Both the position numbers and the translations under genes were made by a program. Shown one piece after another: positions 19,083 to 28,726 of a DNA stretch of 64,000 nucleotides; the first letter of the stretch is position 1; each line of letters begins with the position of its first letter. This DNA comes from Fodinibacter sp963811825. GTDB lineage: Bacteria; Actinomycetota; Actinomycetes; Actinomycetales; Dermatophilaceae. Location: contig CAWESS010000041.1 of NCBI GenBank assembly GCA_963811825.1, positions 23,560-87,559 of the forward strand, read 5' to 3'. Under the pieces are notes generated by a model, which saw only the letters and a program-made list of their open reading frames with translations, searched no databases and was not told the DNA's origin.

Positions 19083-19505
19083 ATGCCGCTTCGCCCTGTC
19101 CTCGCCATCTCCGCCACCATCGCCCTCGGCGCAGCCACGCTGATCAGCGCCACACCCGCGCTCGCCGCACCGACCGTCTCCACCATCGCCGGCGTCGAGA
19201 TCACCGTGTGCAAGGTGGTCACCAACGAGCGCAAGGGCGCGGCCACGATCTTCCTCGACGTCCTCAACACCAGTGCGGCGACGGCCACCGACGACGGCAC
19301 GCGCCGAGCCAACGCGACCGTGGGTCGGACCAAGCGCAACGGCTCGATGCGCACCGTGAGCCAGTGGCACGTCGTCCTGTCGCCGGGTGCGGCCGCCAGC
19401 GGTTCCGTCACGGCACAGACCGGCGACGAGATCGCCATCGGCGCCGGCACCCTGACCGGCGACGCCGGCGCCGTCTACGACCTGTCCGAGCTGCCCACCT
19501 GCTGA
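19083..19505 (+). CDS. Small secreted cysteine protein, function unknown (paralogue 2)
   Basis: Protein of 140 residues with a Sec signal peptide (MPLRPVLAISATIALGAATLISATPALA, cleavage after ALA near residue 28). The mature domain again has one early cysteine (GVEITVCKVVTNE) and a cysteine as last residue (LSELPTC). It shares with the preceding protein the pattern W-x-V-x-L-x-P-G then G-x-V (QWHVVLSPGAAASGSV), and a late GAG-x-L-x-G (GAGTLTGDAG). The two thus look like diverged tandem paralogues of an extracellular, disulfide-closed domain. Function unknown; the gene has its own upstream region with a direct repeat. Confidence 0.8.
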   Translation: MPLRPVLAISATIALGAATLISATPALAAPTVSTIAGVEITVCKVVTNERKGAATIFLDVLNTSAATATDDGTRRANATVGRTKRNGSMRTVSQWHVVLSPGAAASGSVTAQTGDEIAIGAGTLTGDAGAVYDLSELPTC

Positions 19506-19511
19506 CCGGAC

Positions 19512-19525
19512 GGCACCGCGGTGCC
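19512..19525. terminator. Short palindrome between convergent genes
   Basis: GGCACCGCGGTGCC is a perfect palindrome 7 bp after the secreted-protein stop and 8 bp from the end of the convergent helicase gene. Its position suggests a bidirectional terminator, although the stem is short. Confidence 0.5.
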
Positions 19526-19533
19526 CTCACGCC

Positions 19534-21864
19534 CTAGTCGAAGGTGAGGGTGGCGCCGCTCCCGGCCTCGAGGCCCAGGCCCGCCAGCCGGGAGGACACG
19601 GCATCCAGCGGCAGCTCCATCGACTCGGCCAGCTCGTCGAGCGTGAGGCCGAGCTCGATGCCGTCGCGCAGCTCCTCGTCCTCCTGCTCGGTCCACGCGT
19701 GCCCGTGCGTGACTGCGGTGCGCGCGGACTCCGGCGGTGGCGGAGCCTCGGCAACGGGGCGCTCCGCCGCAACCGGCGCCACGGCATCCGCGCCTCGGTC
19801 GGTGTCGGCGACGGGCGCCGCGAGCGCACCGGTCAACCCGCGCAGGGCGGGCTCGGCGACCGGCAGCGGCGGGTCGGCGATCTCGTCGAGGCGTGCCAGC
19901 GCGGACAGGACCATCGCACGATCCGCCGTGGGCCAGAAGGGTGGCAGCGAGCGCTGGAGGAACCCGGCGTAGCGGGCCGTCATCATCCGGTTGTCGAGGA
20001 ACGCGACGACCCCGCGGTCGTCGGACCGGCGGATCAGCCGCCCCGCGCCCTGGGCCAACCGCAGCGCCGCGTGCGTGGCCGAGACCGCCATGAACCCGTT
20101 GCCACCCATCCGCGCGATGGCCTGGGAGCGCGCCGAGGCCAGCGGGTCGTCGGGGCGCGGGAAGGGGATGCGGTCGATGATGACGAGCTGGCAGGACGAG
20201 CCCGGCACGTCGACGCCCTGCCACAACGACAACGTGCCGAACAGGCACACCCGCGGGTCGCGGGCGAACTGCCGCACCAGCGTGCTGATCTGGTCCTCGC
20301 CCTGGCAGAGGAACGCGATGTCACCCTCGAGGTCGGCGAACCGCTCGCGCATCGCCTCGGTCGCCTCCTTGGCGGCGCGCATCGAGGAGAACAGCCCGAG
20401 GGTGCGTCCGCCGGCGGCCCGCACGAGGGCCTCGATCTCGTCGAGCGTCTCGGTGGCCAGGCCGTCGCGGCCGGGTGCGGGCAGGTGCTTGGCGACGTAC
20501 GCGATGCCCTGCTTCGGGTAGTCGAAGGGGCTGCCGACATCCAGCCCGCGCCACGCCGGCGCGCCCTCGCCGCGCAGCCCGATGGTGCCCGCCACCGCGT
20601 CGAAGGACCCACCGAGCTCGAGCGTGGCGGAGGTCAGGACGACGGTGCGCTCGTCGAAGACCTTGTCGCGCACGAGCATCGCCACGCTCATCGGAGCCAC
20701 GCGCAGCACGGGGCCGCGCCGCGGGTCGCGGTTCAGCCACACGACGTCGAGCTCGCGCTCCTCGAGGATGCGGCCCGCGTTCTCGAACACCTCGTCGACG
20801 GCGGCGCGGGCGACCTGCCGCCCGGCATCCACCTCCTCACCCTGCTGCGGCTTGAGCTCGCTCTGCACGGCGCGCGCGGTGTCGCGCACGCGCCCCAGCG
20901 CCATCGCGAGCGAGTCGGGGATGCCGGTCAGCCGCCCCTCGGGGGCCGGCTCCAGCACCGATTCGAGCAGGTCTGCGGCCTCGTCCATCGTGGAGGACGC
21001 GTCGGCCTGGCGCCCGGCGCGCTTGGCGGCGGCCCGGACCATGCCCGGGGTCACCTCGTCGGTGATCGTCGACGTCACCCGGTCGACGAGCTCGTGGCCC
21101 TCGTCGATGACGAGGACGTCGTGCTCGGGCAACATCTGGCGTCCCTCGAAGGCGTCGATGGCCATGAAGGAGTGGTTGGTGACGATGACGTCGACGTCGG
21201 CCGCGGCCGCGCGCGAGCGCTCGACGAAGCACTCGGCGACCATGGGGCAGCGGCTGCCCAGGCACTCCTCCGCGCTGACGGACACCTGGCGCCAGGCCCG
21301 CTCGGACACGCCCGGCACGAGCTCGTCGCGGTCGCCGGACTCGGTGACCTCGGCCCAGTCGCGCAGGCGCACGACCTCGGCACCGAGCCGGGAGGCCTGC
21401 TGGTCGACGGCGCCCAGCGACATGAGTGAGTCGGCGTCGTCGTCGGGGAAACCGCCTTCGACCTTGTGCGCGCAGAGGTAGTTGCGCCGACCCTTGACGA
21501 GGGCGTAGGTGGGGCGACGACCGAGGAGGGGCGCCACGGCATCCGCGAGTCGTGGCATGTCGCGGTCGACGATCTGCGCCTGGAGCGCCAGCGTCGCGGT
21601 GGCCACGACCGCGGGGACGCCGGTGTCCACCGCGTGCATGACGGCGGGAACGAGGTAGGCGAGTGACTTCCCGGTGCCGGTGCCGGCCTGCACGAGGAGG
21701 TGGCTCTTGCCGTCGATGGCGTCGGCGACGGCCTGGGCCATCTCGACCTGCCCGGGTCGCTCGGTGCCACCCACTCCCCCGACGGCGGCGTGGAGGAGGT
21801 CGGTCAGCGTGGGCACCAGAGCAGGGTATGCCGTGGCACCGGTGCCGCGTCCGTCGCCGTCCAC
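19534..21864 (-). CDS. DinG-family ATP-dependent DNA helicase (XPD-like, Fe-S)
   Basis: Superfamily 2 helicase of 776 residues. Walker A is GTGTGKS (61-67) and Walker B DEGH (254-257). Between them lie four cysteines (C131, C201, C206, C212) in the spacing of the 4Fe-4S domain of DinG/XPD, and VTNHSFM. C-terminal motifs include LFSSMRAAKEATEAM, FGTLSLWQGVDVPG and QGAGRLIRRSDDRGVVAFLDNR. It likely resolves unusual DNA structures during repair. A linker and a final 55-residue segment (AWTEQEDEELRDGIELGLTLDELAE) look like an added helix-turn-helix. The start could be GTG at 21816 (VPTLTDLLHAAV), since the first 16 residues are poorly conserved in type. Confidence 0.93.
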   Translation of the reverse strand: MDGDGRGTGATAYPALVPTLTDLLHAAVGGVGGTERPGQVEMAQAVADAIDGKSHLLVQAGTGTGKSLAYLVPAVMHAVDTGVPAVVATATLALQAQIVDRDMPRLADAVAPLLGRRPTYALVKGRRNYLCAHKVEGGFPDDDADSLMSLGAVDQQASRLGAEVVRLRDWAEVTESGDRDELVPGVSERAWRQVSVSAEECLGSRCPMVAECFVERSRAAAADVDVIVTNHSFMAIDAFEGRQMLPEHDVLVIDEGHELVDRVTSTITDEVTPGMVRAAAKRAGRQADASSTMDEAADLLESVLEPAPEGRLTGIPDSLAMALGRVRDTARAVQSELKPQQGEEVDAGRQVARAAVDEVFENAGRILEERELDVVWLNRDPRRGPVLRVAPMSVAMLVRDKVFDERTVVLTSATLELGGSFDAVAGTIGLRGEGAPAWRGLDVGSPFDYPKQGIAYVAKHLPAPGRDGLATETLDEIEALVRAAGGRTLGLFSSMRAAKEATEAMRERFADLEGDIAFLCQGEDQISTLVRQFARDPRVCLFGTLSLWQGVDVPGSSCQLVIIDRIPFPRPDDPLASARSQAIARMGGNGFMAVSATHAALRLAQGAGRLIRRSDDRGVVAFLDNRMMTARYAGFLQRSLPPFWPTADRAMVLSALARLDEIADPPLPVAEPALRGLTGALAAPVADTDRGADAVAPVAAERPVAEAPPPPESARTAVTHGHAWTEQEDEELRDGIELGLTLDELAESMELPLDAVSSRLAGLGLEAGSGATLTFD

Positions 21865-21891
21865 AGGCGGGACGCTCAGAAAGGCTCGGGC

Positions 21892-21947
21892 GCCGCCTAC
21901 GGCGCAGTAGTGGTCGTCATCGCAACACCTACTGCGCGGTAGGCCGC
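21892..21947. repeat. Imperfect inverted repeat in the helicase-fhs intergenic region
   Basis: Arms at 21892-21910 and 21929-21947 pair at 17 of 19 positions, built around GCGCAGTAG / CTACTGCGC. It lies between the divergent helicase and fhs genes, about 100 bp upstream of fhs. It may be a hairpin or operator; the rest of 21865-22044 shows nothing certain. Confidence 0.6.
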
Positions 21948-22044
21948 GTCGTGGTCACCAGGCCGTTGCGCATCGTGCAGCGTGTTGCGTCATGTGGCGC
22001 ACAAGTGATGACACAGGAGCCCTCGTGGTGCTTGACTGGCGCCT

Positions 22045-23748
22045 GTGACCTCCGAGAACCCCGCTGCCGCCTTCCCGTCCGACATCGCGATCGCCGAGGC
22101 GGCCGAGATCACCCCGATCACGACGCTGGCGCAGGACCAGCTCGGCCTCCCCGCAGAGGCCCTGATCCCCTACGGGCACACCAAGGCCAAGATCGACCTG
22201 GCGCACATCCGCAGCCTCGCCGACCACCCCGAGGGCACGCTCATCCTCGTCACCGCGATCTCGCCGACCCCGGCCGGTGAGGGCAAGACGACGACGTCCG
22301 TCGGCCTGGCCGACGCCCTCAGCCGGATCGGCAAGAAGTCGATGGTGGCGCTGCGCGAGCCCTCGATGGGCCCGGTCTTCGGCATCAAGGGCGGTGCAGC
22401 GGGTGGCGGCTACGCCCAGGTGGTGCCGATGACCGACATCAACCTCAACTTCACCGGCGACTTCGCGGCGATCGCTGCGGCCAACAACCTGCTCGCTGCG
22501 CTCATCGACAACCACATCCACCACGGCAACGCCCTGGGCATCGACGCCCGGACCATCACGTGGAAGCGCGTCGTCGACCTCAACGACCGGGCCCTGCGCG
22601 ACATCGTCATCGGCCTCGGCGGCGTGGTCAACGGCTTCCCCCGCGAGGACGGCTTCGACATCGTCGTGGCCTCCGAGGTGATGGCGATCTTCTGCCTCGC
22701 GACCTCCCTGGCCGACCTCAAGGAGCGCCTCGGCAACATCGTCATCGGGTACACCCGCGACAAGTCGCCCGTGACCGCCCGTGACCTCAAGGCCCACGGC
22801 GCGATGACCGTGATCCTGCGCGACGCCCTGGCGCCGAACCTCGTGCAGACCCTCGAGCACACCCCGGCGATGATCCACGGCGGGCCGTTCGCCAACATCG
22901 CCCACGGCTGCAACTCGGTCATGGCCACCCGAACGGCCCTCAAGCTCGCCGACTACGTCGTCACCGAGGCCGGCTTCGGCGCCGACCTCGGCGCCGAGAA
23001 GTTCATCGACATCAAGTGCCGCACGTCCGGGCTGCGCCCGAGCGCCGTCGTCGTCGTGGCGACGATCCGGGCGCTGAAGTACCACGGGGGCATCGCGCTC
23101 GCGGACCTGAAGAACGAGGACGTCGACGCCCTGACGCGCGGCATGGAGAACCTGCGCAAGCACCTGCGCAACGTCAAGGACGTCTACGGCCTGCCGCCGG
23201 TCGTCGCGATCAACCGCTTCCCCACCGACACCGACGCCGAGGTCGCCGCGCTCATCGAGCTCGTGGAGGCGGAGGGCGCCCGGGCCCACGAGGCGACGCA
23301 CTTCAGCAACGGCGGCGCCGGCGCCGAGGACCTCGCCCGCGGGGTGCTCGAGGCCATCGAGTCCGGCGAGGGTGAGATGCAGTTCGTCTACCCGGACGAC
23401 CTCTCCCTGGCCGACAAGGCCGAGGCGATCGCCACGAAGGTCTACGGCGCGGCCGGCGTCACCTTCGACTCCAAGGCCGCCAAGCGGCTCGCGCAGATCG
23501 AGGCCGACGGCTACGGCGGGCTGCCGGTGTGCATGGCCAAGACGCAGAGCTCGTTCTCCACCGACGCGACCCGTCGCGGGGCGCCGACCGGGCACACCGT
23601 CAACATCCGCGAGGTCCGCCTCGCGGCCGGCGCGGGGTTCGTCGTGATGGTGACCGGCGACATCATGACGATGCCGGGCTTGCCCAAGGTGCCGGCATCC
23701 GACCACATCGACATCGACGAGGACGGCAACATCGTCGGCCTCAGCTAG
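22045..23748 (+). CDS. fhs: Formate--tetrahydrofolate ligase
   Basis: Enzyme of 567 residues making 10-formyl-tetrahydrofolate from formate, THF and ATP in one-carbon metabolism. The P-loop TPAGEGKTT is at about 75-83. Other family blocks are REPSMGPVFGIKGGAAGGGYAQVVPM, NFTGDFAAI, NNLLAALIDNHIHHGN and VTEAGFGADLGAEKFIDIKCR. The C-terminal MAKTQSSFSTDATRRGAPTG is intact. The start is GTG at 22045; length is typical. The gene stands alone with its own promoter region and converges on the glycosidase gene. Confidence 0.97.
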   Translation: MTSENPAAAFPSDIAIAEAAEITPITTLAQDQLGLPAEALIPYGHTKAKIDLAHIRSLADHPEGTLILVTAISPTPAGEGKTTTSVGLADALSRIGKKSMVALREPSMGPVFGIKGGAAGGGYAQVVPMTDINLNFTGDFAAIAAANNLLAALIDNHIHHGNALGIDARTITWKRVVDLNDRALRDIVIGLGGVVNGFPREDGFDIVVASEVMAIFCLATSLADLKERLGNIVIGYTRDKSPVTARDLKAHGAMTVILRDALAPNLVQTLEHTPAMIHGGPFANIAHGCNSVMATRTALKLADYVVTEAGFGADLGAEKFIDIKCRTSGLRPSAVVVVATIRALKYHGGIALADLKNEDVDALTRGMENLRKHLRNVKDVYGLPPVVAINRFPTDTDAEVAALIELVEAEGARAHEATHFSNGGAGAEDLARGVLEAIESGEGEMQFVYPDDLSLADKAEAIATKVYGAAGVTFDSKAAKRLAQIEADGYGGLPVCMAKTQSSFSTDATRRGAPTGHTVNIREVRLAAGAGFVVMVTGDIMTMPGLPKVPASDHIDIDEDGNIVGLS

Positions 23749-23777
23749 AGTGCCAGGGGCTCGGCGATGGGGGGTTT

Positions 23778-23798
23778 CCGGGGGGCGGAGTCCCCCGG
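23778..23798. terminator. Hairpin between fhs and the convergent glycosidase gene
   Basis: Arms CCGGGGG and CCCCCGG with a 7-base loop lie 30 bp after the fhs stop and 31 bp beyond the inferred end of the glycosidase gene. A bidirectional terminator is likely. Its position argues that the glycosidase frame was not meant to run to 23741. Confidence 0.65.
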
Positions 23799-23828
23799 AT
23801 GGGGCTCCGGGGCGACCCCGAGTACAGA

Positions 23829-26485
23829 TCAGGTGAGCCACGAGGGCCGTCCAGCCGGTCTGGTGCGACGCCCCGCAGCCGCGCCCGGTGTCGCCGTCGA
23901 AGTACTCGGCGAAGGTCGGCGTGCACGTCCCACAGCGGCCCACTCGGGTGGTCGCGCGGGGTCCCGGGCCGGCGTCCGTCCGGTCCGGGGCGAAAGAGCG
24001 CCACGAGACGGTCCTCGAGGTCGTCGGCGGCCTCCGCCAGACCCCGGGTGTTCCCCGACCCCGTGGGGTACTCGACCTCGCGGCCGCTCCCACGCGATGC
24101 GGCATGCGCACGCAGACCGTCGACGAGCAGCACGTTGATCGGGAACCACACCGGCCCACGCCAGTTCGAGTTGCCACCGAACAGGTTGGTCGTCGACTCC
24201 CCCGGGTCGTACGCCACCGGCATCGAGACGCCCGCCACGTCGAGCGTCACCCCACCGCGGTAGGCGGCTGAGAGCGACCGGATGCCGTGCGGCCCGAGGA
24301 ACTCGCCCTCGTCGAACAGCCGCCGCAGCAACGCTTCGGTCCGGTCGGCCGTCAGCGGGGACAGGGTGGCCACCACCTGGCCGTCGGTGCGGGTCGTCAC
24401 GAGGGCGTCGGTCAGCTCTGGACGGCGGCGTTGCAGCCAGCGCAGCCGGGCCACGAAGTCAGGCAGCTCGCTGATCACCCACTCCGGCGCGTGCGCGACG
24501 GCGATGAGCGGCAGCAGGCCGACGAGCGAACGCAGCCGCACGGGCTCCGAGTGGCCGTCGGGACCGACCAGGACGTCGTAGAAGAAGCCGTCGGCCTCGT
24601 CCCAGAGCGAGACGTCATCGGTGCCGAAGGTCTCCATCGCCTCGGCGATCGCGAAGAAGTGCTCGAGGAAGGTCGTGGCCAGCCCGTCGAAGGCCGGGTC
24701 CTCGCGACTGAGCTCGAGGGCGATGCGGAGCATGGCGAGCGAGAAGAAGGCCATCCAGCTCGTGGCGTCGCTCTGCTCGAGTCGCCACCCGTCGGGCACC
24801 TGCCTCGAGCGGTCGAACACCGAGATGTTGTCCATCCCGAGGAAGCCCCCCTCGAAGAGGTTGGACCCGTCGGAGTCCTTGCGGTTGAGCCACCACGAGA
24901 AGTTGATGAGCAGCTTGGTGAAGATGCGCACGAGGAAGGCCCGGTCGGTGCCACCGTCGAGCAGGTAGACGTGCCCCGCGGCCCAGGCGTGCACCGGCGG
25001 GTTGACGTCCCCGAAGTCCCACTCGTAGGCCGGCAGCTGGCCGTTGGGGTGCTGGGCCCACTCGCGCACGAGCAGCAGCAGCTGGTTCTTCGCGAAGGCC
25101 GGGTCCATGTGGGCGATCGCGACACAGTGGAACGCGAGGTCCCACGTCGCGAACCACGGGTACTCCCACTCGTCGGGCATCGAGATGACGTCGGCGAGGG
25201 CGAGCTGGCTCCATTCCCGGTTGCGTGCCGAGCGCGCGCGTCGGCGAGGGGATGCCGGCGGACCGGCCGGGTCGCCGTCCAGCCACTCCTTGACCGAGTA
25301 GCGGAAGAGCTGCTTGCCCCAGTTCAGCCCGGCGAAGGCGCGGCGGGCGATGTGCCGGTCCTCGTCGCTGACGTCCGCGGGGATGACCGCCGCGTAGAAC
25401 TCGTCCGCCTCGCGCCTGCGGTCCTGCAGCACCGAGGCGAACGTGCGCCCGAAGGGCCGTTCGACCTGGTGGTCGGCGCGCAGCCGCAGCCGCACCCGCA
25501 CGGTCTCCCCGGGCAGCACCGACGCGAACCGGTAGACGAGCCCGACCTTCGTGCCCGTCGCCGCGGGGTTCGTGCCACTGACGTCGCCGTCCACGACGGC
25601 GCGTCCGATGCCGTCCTTCGGATACGCCGAGAGGCTCGCACCGGCATCCGGCCCGAAGACCGCACCCACGTTGGTCTCGTTGTCGCAGAACAGCACCCGG
25701 GGCGCGCCCTCGGCGATGAGCACGTAACGGCCGAGCCAGCCGTGCTCCCCCTGGACCACCGTGGTGCCCGGCGCCAGCGTTTCGTCGCCATCGACGAGCC
25801 GCAGCGACGGGCGCCGGTCGTCCCGACCCCAGGACCAGGTGTTGCGGAACCACAGCTGCGGGACGAGGTCGAGCGGAGCGGCATCCGGGCCGTGGTTGGT
25901 CGCCTCGATGACGACGCACACGTCGTCGGGGGCCACCTTGGCGTGCGTCGTCACGATGTCGAAGAAGCGGTTGCCGTCGAGCACCCCGGTGTCGGCGAGC
26001 TGGAACTCCTCGACCTCCGGTCCGCGTCGCGCGTTCTCGTCGAGGAGCGAGGCGTAGGGGAAGGCGGCCTGCGGGTAGCGGTAGAGGTGCTGCGCCCACG
26101 AGTGGGTGGGGGTGGCGTCCAGCGCCCACCAGTGCTCCTTGGCGTCCTCGCCGTGGTTGCCCTGACCGTTGGTCAGCCCGAACAGCCGCTCCTTGAGCCG
26201 GTCGTCCCGGTGGTTCCACGCGGCGACCGCGAGGTTGAGGAAGCCGTAGCGGTCGGTCAGACCGGCGATGCCGTCCTCACCCCAGCGGTAGGCCCGGGCG
26301 TGCGACTGCTCGAAGGGGAAGTGCGTCCAGGCGTCGCCGTCGTCCGAGTAGTCCTCACGGACCGTGCCCCACTGGCGTGCCGAGAGGTAGGGGCCCCACA
26401 GCCGCCAGGGGTCGTCGTCACCGGGGCTGTGGCGCAGGCGGACGTGTTCGTCGGTGGGCGTGGCGGGCTCGCCTGTCTCAGCCAT
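23829..26485 (-). CDS. MGH1-like glycoside hydrolase (GH63-type (alpha/alpha)6 barrel), C terminus frameshifted
   Basis: Large cytoplasmic enzyme, about 884 residues when corrected. An N-terminal beta-sandwich-like half leads to the (alpha/alpha)6-barrel half, with EWEYPWFATWDLAFHCVAIAHMDP, PAYEWDFGDVNPPVHAWA, GGFLGMDNISVFDRS and LFGGNSNWRGPVWFPINVLLVD, all typical of GH63/MGH1-like glucosidases. W-D-x-A and D-N motifs hold the likely acid and base. Substrate unknown; mannosylglycerate or an alpha-glucoside are guesses. The frame breaks near 23920: the preceding WDVH should continue into PTFAEYFDGDTGRGCGASHQTGW, one base over. A second extra base would end it at TGA 23829-23831; uncorrected, the frame runs to 23741 and overlaps fhs. 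The ATG at 26485 overlaps the upstream stop. Confidence 0.85.
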
Positions 26486-27048
26486 CAGGTCTCGGGGCTC
26501 CACTGCGGGTCGCGACCGAGCAGGGCGATCAACCGCTGCTGGATGGGCGCGTCGTCACCCACGGGCTGCGGTGGCCCGTAGTGACCGGACGCCACCAGCG
26601 CCGGGCCCATCGCGGACATCCCGTGGAAGGCGCCCGTGGCCCACTCCTCGTCGAAGGCGACGTCCAGACCCTGCGACCGTGCCAGGTCCCAGCCGTGGGC
26701 GATGACGTCGAAGGTGTAGAAGCGGTTGACGACCTCGGCGAGCGGCATCCGGCCCATCGGGCTGTCGACGTCCTCGGCAGCGGCCGGGCTGTCGAGCAGG
26801 TCCTGGATCACCACCGCCTGCACGCGCACCTGCTCCGCGGGGTCGTCGACCCGTGGGATGTCCAGGCTCACCCCGAGGCCGGACAGGAAGCCACCCACCC
26901 AGGTGAGGTGCTCGGGCACGTCGCGCGCGCGCCACTCCTTCACCGGGGTCGGTGCGTCCCAGTCGGTGACCTGCGAGGCGATCGCGATCAGCCGGTCGCT
27001 GGCGACCCGGTGCTGCTCGGCAGGGCTGGAATCGGTGAACTGGGACAC
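26485..27048 (-). CDS. TIGR03086-type metal-binding protein (mycothiol maleylpyruvate isomerase N-terminal-like)
   Basis: DinB-fold protein of 187 residues starting VSQFTDSSPAEQHRVASDRLIAIASQV from GTG 27048, which has a strong GAGGAGGA ribosome site. VKEWRARDVPEHLTWVGGFL and RFYTFDVIAHGWDLARSQGLD correspond to the conserved WxVxDLxxHL and TxDxxVHxWDLAxAxG motifs. The histidines bind metal in the family. In actinobacteria such proteins are linked to mycothiol-dependent chemistry; here PEHLTW keeps the first histidine and AHGWDLA the second. The stop overlaps the glycosidase start (TGATG), so the two are coupled, an unusual pairing. Confidence 0.85.
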   Translation of the reverse strand: MSQFTDSSPAEQHRVASDRLIAIASQVTDWDAPTPVKEWRARDVPEHLTWVGGFLSGLGVSLDIPRVDDPAEQVRVQAVVIQDLLDSPAAAEDVDSPMGRMPLAEVVNRFYTFDVIAHGWDLARSQGLDVAFDEEWATGAFHGMSAMGPALVASGHYGPPQPVGDDAPIQQRLIALLGRDPQWSPET

Positions 27049-27125
27049 GGCATCCTCCTCGAGCGGGGCGAACGGCCCCACCCTGCCATGCTCGGGCAGA
27101 CTCAGGGTGGAGTGAAGGAGCGATC

Positions 27126-28718
27126 ATGACGTCAGATGCAGCGCTGATCCTGTCCGCCGCCTTCGGAGCGGGCCTCGCCGCTCGTATCCTGCACCTCCCG
27201 CCGCTGTTGGGCTTCCTCGCGGCCGGCTTCGCCCTCGCGGCAGCGGGGGTGGAGCAGTCCCCCACGATCGCGCTGCTCGCCGACCTGGGGGTCACCCTCC
27301 TGCTCTTCGCGGTGGGCCTGCACCTGGACGTTCGCCGGCTGGTGCGCCGCGAGGTGTGGCTGACGACGACCCTGCACTCCGTCCTCATGATCGGTGTCGG
27401 CGTCGCCTTCCTCACGGCCCTGTCGGCGCTGGGCGTCGCCGAGGCCGCGGGCCTGGACCTGCGGGCGATCGCCCTCGTGGCCCTGGCCCTGTCCTTCTCG
27501 AGCACCGTGTTCGTCGTCAAGGTGCTCGACGAGCGCAGCGAGTCACGCTCGCGCTACGGCCAGCTCGCGATCGGCATCCTCGTCGTCCAGGACGTGTTCG
27601 CCGTGGTCTTCGTCGCCATGAGCCAGGGCAGCCCGCCCAGCCCGTGGGCTCTGGCGCTGCTCGCCCTCATCCCTGCCCGCAGGCTCTTCATCATCGTCTG
27701 GGAACGCGCCGGCCGCGCTGAGCTGCAGGTCCTGTTCGGGGTGCTGATGGCGTTCGTCCCGGGGTACGCGCTCTTCGACGCGGTCGGGCTCAAGGGCGAC
27801 CTCGGTGCCCTCGTCATGGGCATGCTGCTCGCCGGGGCGGCCCGCTCCGGTGACCTGGCGAAGTCGATCTTCGGGGTCAAGGAACTCCTGCTCGTCGCGT
27901 TCTTCGTGTCGATCGGGCTCCACGGCGTCCCCGACGCACGACAGGTGCTCGTCGCGACCGCGCTGCTCCTGCTCATCCCGGTGCAGACGGTGGCCTACGT
28001 CGTGATCCTGTCGTGGATGCGGATGCGGCGACGCACGGCGGTGCTCACGGCGCTGGTCCTTGCCAACTGCTCCGAGTTCGCCCTGGTCGTCGTGACGGCC
28101 GCACACGAGTCAGCGCTGGTGAGCGAACGCTGGATCACCACGACGGCGGTGACCGTTGCGCTCAGCTTCGTCCTCGCGAGCGCCGTCAACGTCAGGGCGG
28201 AGCAGATCGCCGATGCGGTCGAGCAGCGCTGGCCGGACCGCGACCCCGAGTCGCTCGACGAGGCGGAACGTCCGATCCCCCTGCACGAGATCGATGCCCT
28301 CGTCCTCGGCATGGGTCGGGTCGGCAGCGCAGCCCACCACCGCCTGACCGAGCGAGGCCTGCGGGTGATCGGCATCGAGCACGACGAGGAGAGGGTCGCC
28401 AGGCTGCAGGCGCAGGGAGTCGACGTCGTGTTGGCCGATGCGACCGACAACAACCTGTGGCGGCGGCTCGTCGCCGTGAGCACCCTGCGCACCGTCGTCC
28501 TCGCGATGCCCTTCCACGACGCCAACCTCGCCGCCATCTCGGTGGTGCGGGGGCGACGCTTCACGGGAACCGTCGCTGCGGTCGCGCGCTACGACGACGA
28601 GGTCACCGAACTGCTCGGTCACGGTGCGGACACCGTGCTGCACGTCTACAGCGGCTCAGGAACGGCCTTGGCCGACGCCGCGCTCGAGGACCCCGACCAG
28701 ATTCAGCGACAGCCCTGA
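27126..28718 (+). CDS. Kef-type CPA2 cation:proton antiporter with C-terminal TrkA-N domain
   Basis: Membrane protein of 530 residues. The first 370 form a Na+/H+-exchanger-type core of about 11-13 helices (LPPLLGFLAAGFALAAAGV, VTLLLFAVGLHLD, ALSFSSTVFVVKVLDE, GILVVQDVFAVVFV, GALVMGMLLAGAARS). The C-terminal 150 form an RCK/TrkA-N Rossmann domain with VLGMGRVGSAAHHRLTERGLRVIGIEHDEE, able to bind NAD(H) or nucleotide. It probably exports K+ or Na+ in exchange for H+ under nucleotide or redox gating. A good ribosome site (GAAGGAG) precedes ATG 27126. It diverges from the TIGR03086 gene; no KefF-like gene is adjacent on its strand, though a flavodoxin-fold gene converges from the right. Confidence 0.93.
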   Translation: MTSDAALILSAAFGAGLAARILHLPPLLGFLAAGFALAAAGVEQSPTIALLADLGVTLLLFAVGLHLDVRRLVRREVWLTTTLHSVLMIGVGVAFLTALSALGVAEAAGLDLRAIALVALALSFSSTVFVVKVLDERSESRSRYGQLAIGILVVQDVFAVVFVAMSQGSPPSPWALALLALIPARRLFIIVWERAGRAELQVLFGVLMAFVPGYALFDAVGLKGDLGALVMGMLLAGAARSGDLAKSIFGVKELLLVAFFVSIGLHGVPDARQVLVATALLLLIPVQTVAYVVILSWMRMRRRTAVLTALVLANCSEFALVVVTAAHESALVSERWITTTAVTVALSFVLASAVNVRAEQIADAVEQRWPDRDPESLDEAERPIPLHEIDALVLGMGRVGSAAHHRLTERGLRVIGIEHDEERVARLQAQGVDVVLADATDNNLWRRLVAVSTLRTVVLAMPFHDANLAAISVVRGRRFTGTVAAVARYDDEVTELLGHGADTVLHVYSGSGTALADAALEDPDQIQRQP

Positions 28719-28726
28719 GCGGCGGT

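Noticed and set aside
24287..26581. 764-codon frame opposite the GH63-like gene
   Set aside because: No motifs, composition typical of antisense frames in GC-rich DNA, and fully covered by a gene with strong family motifs.
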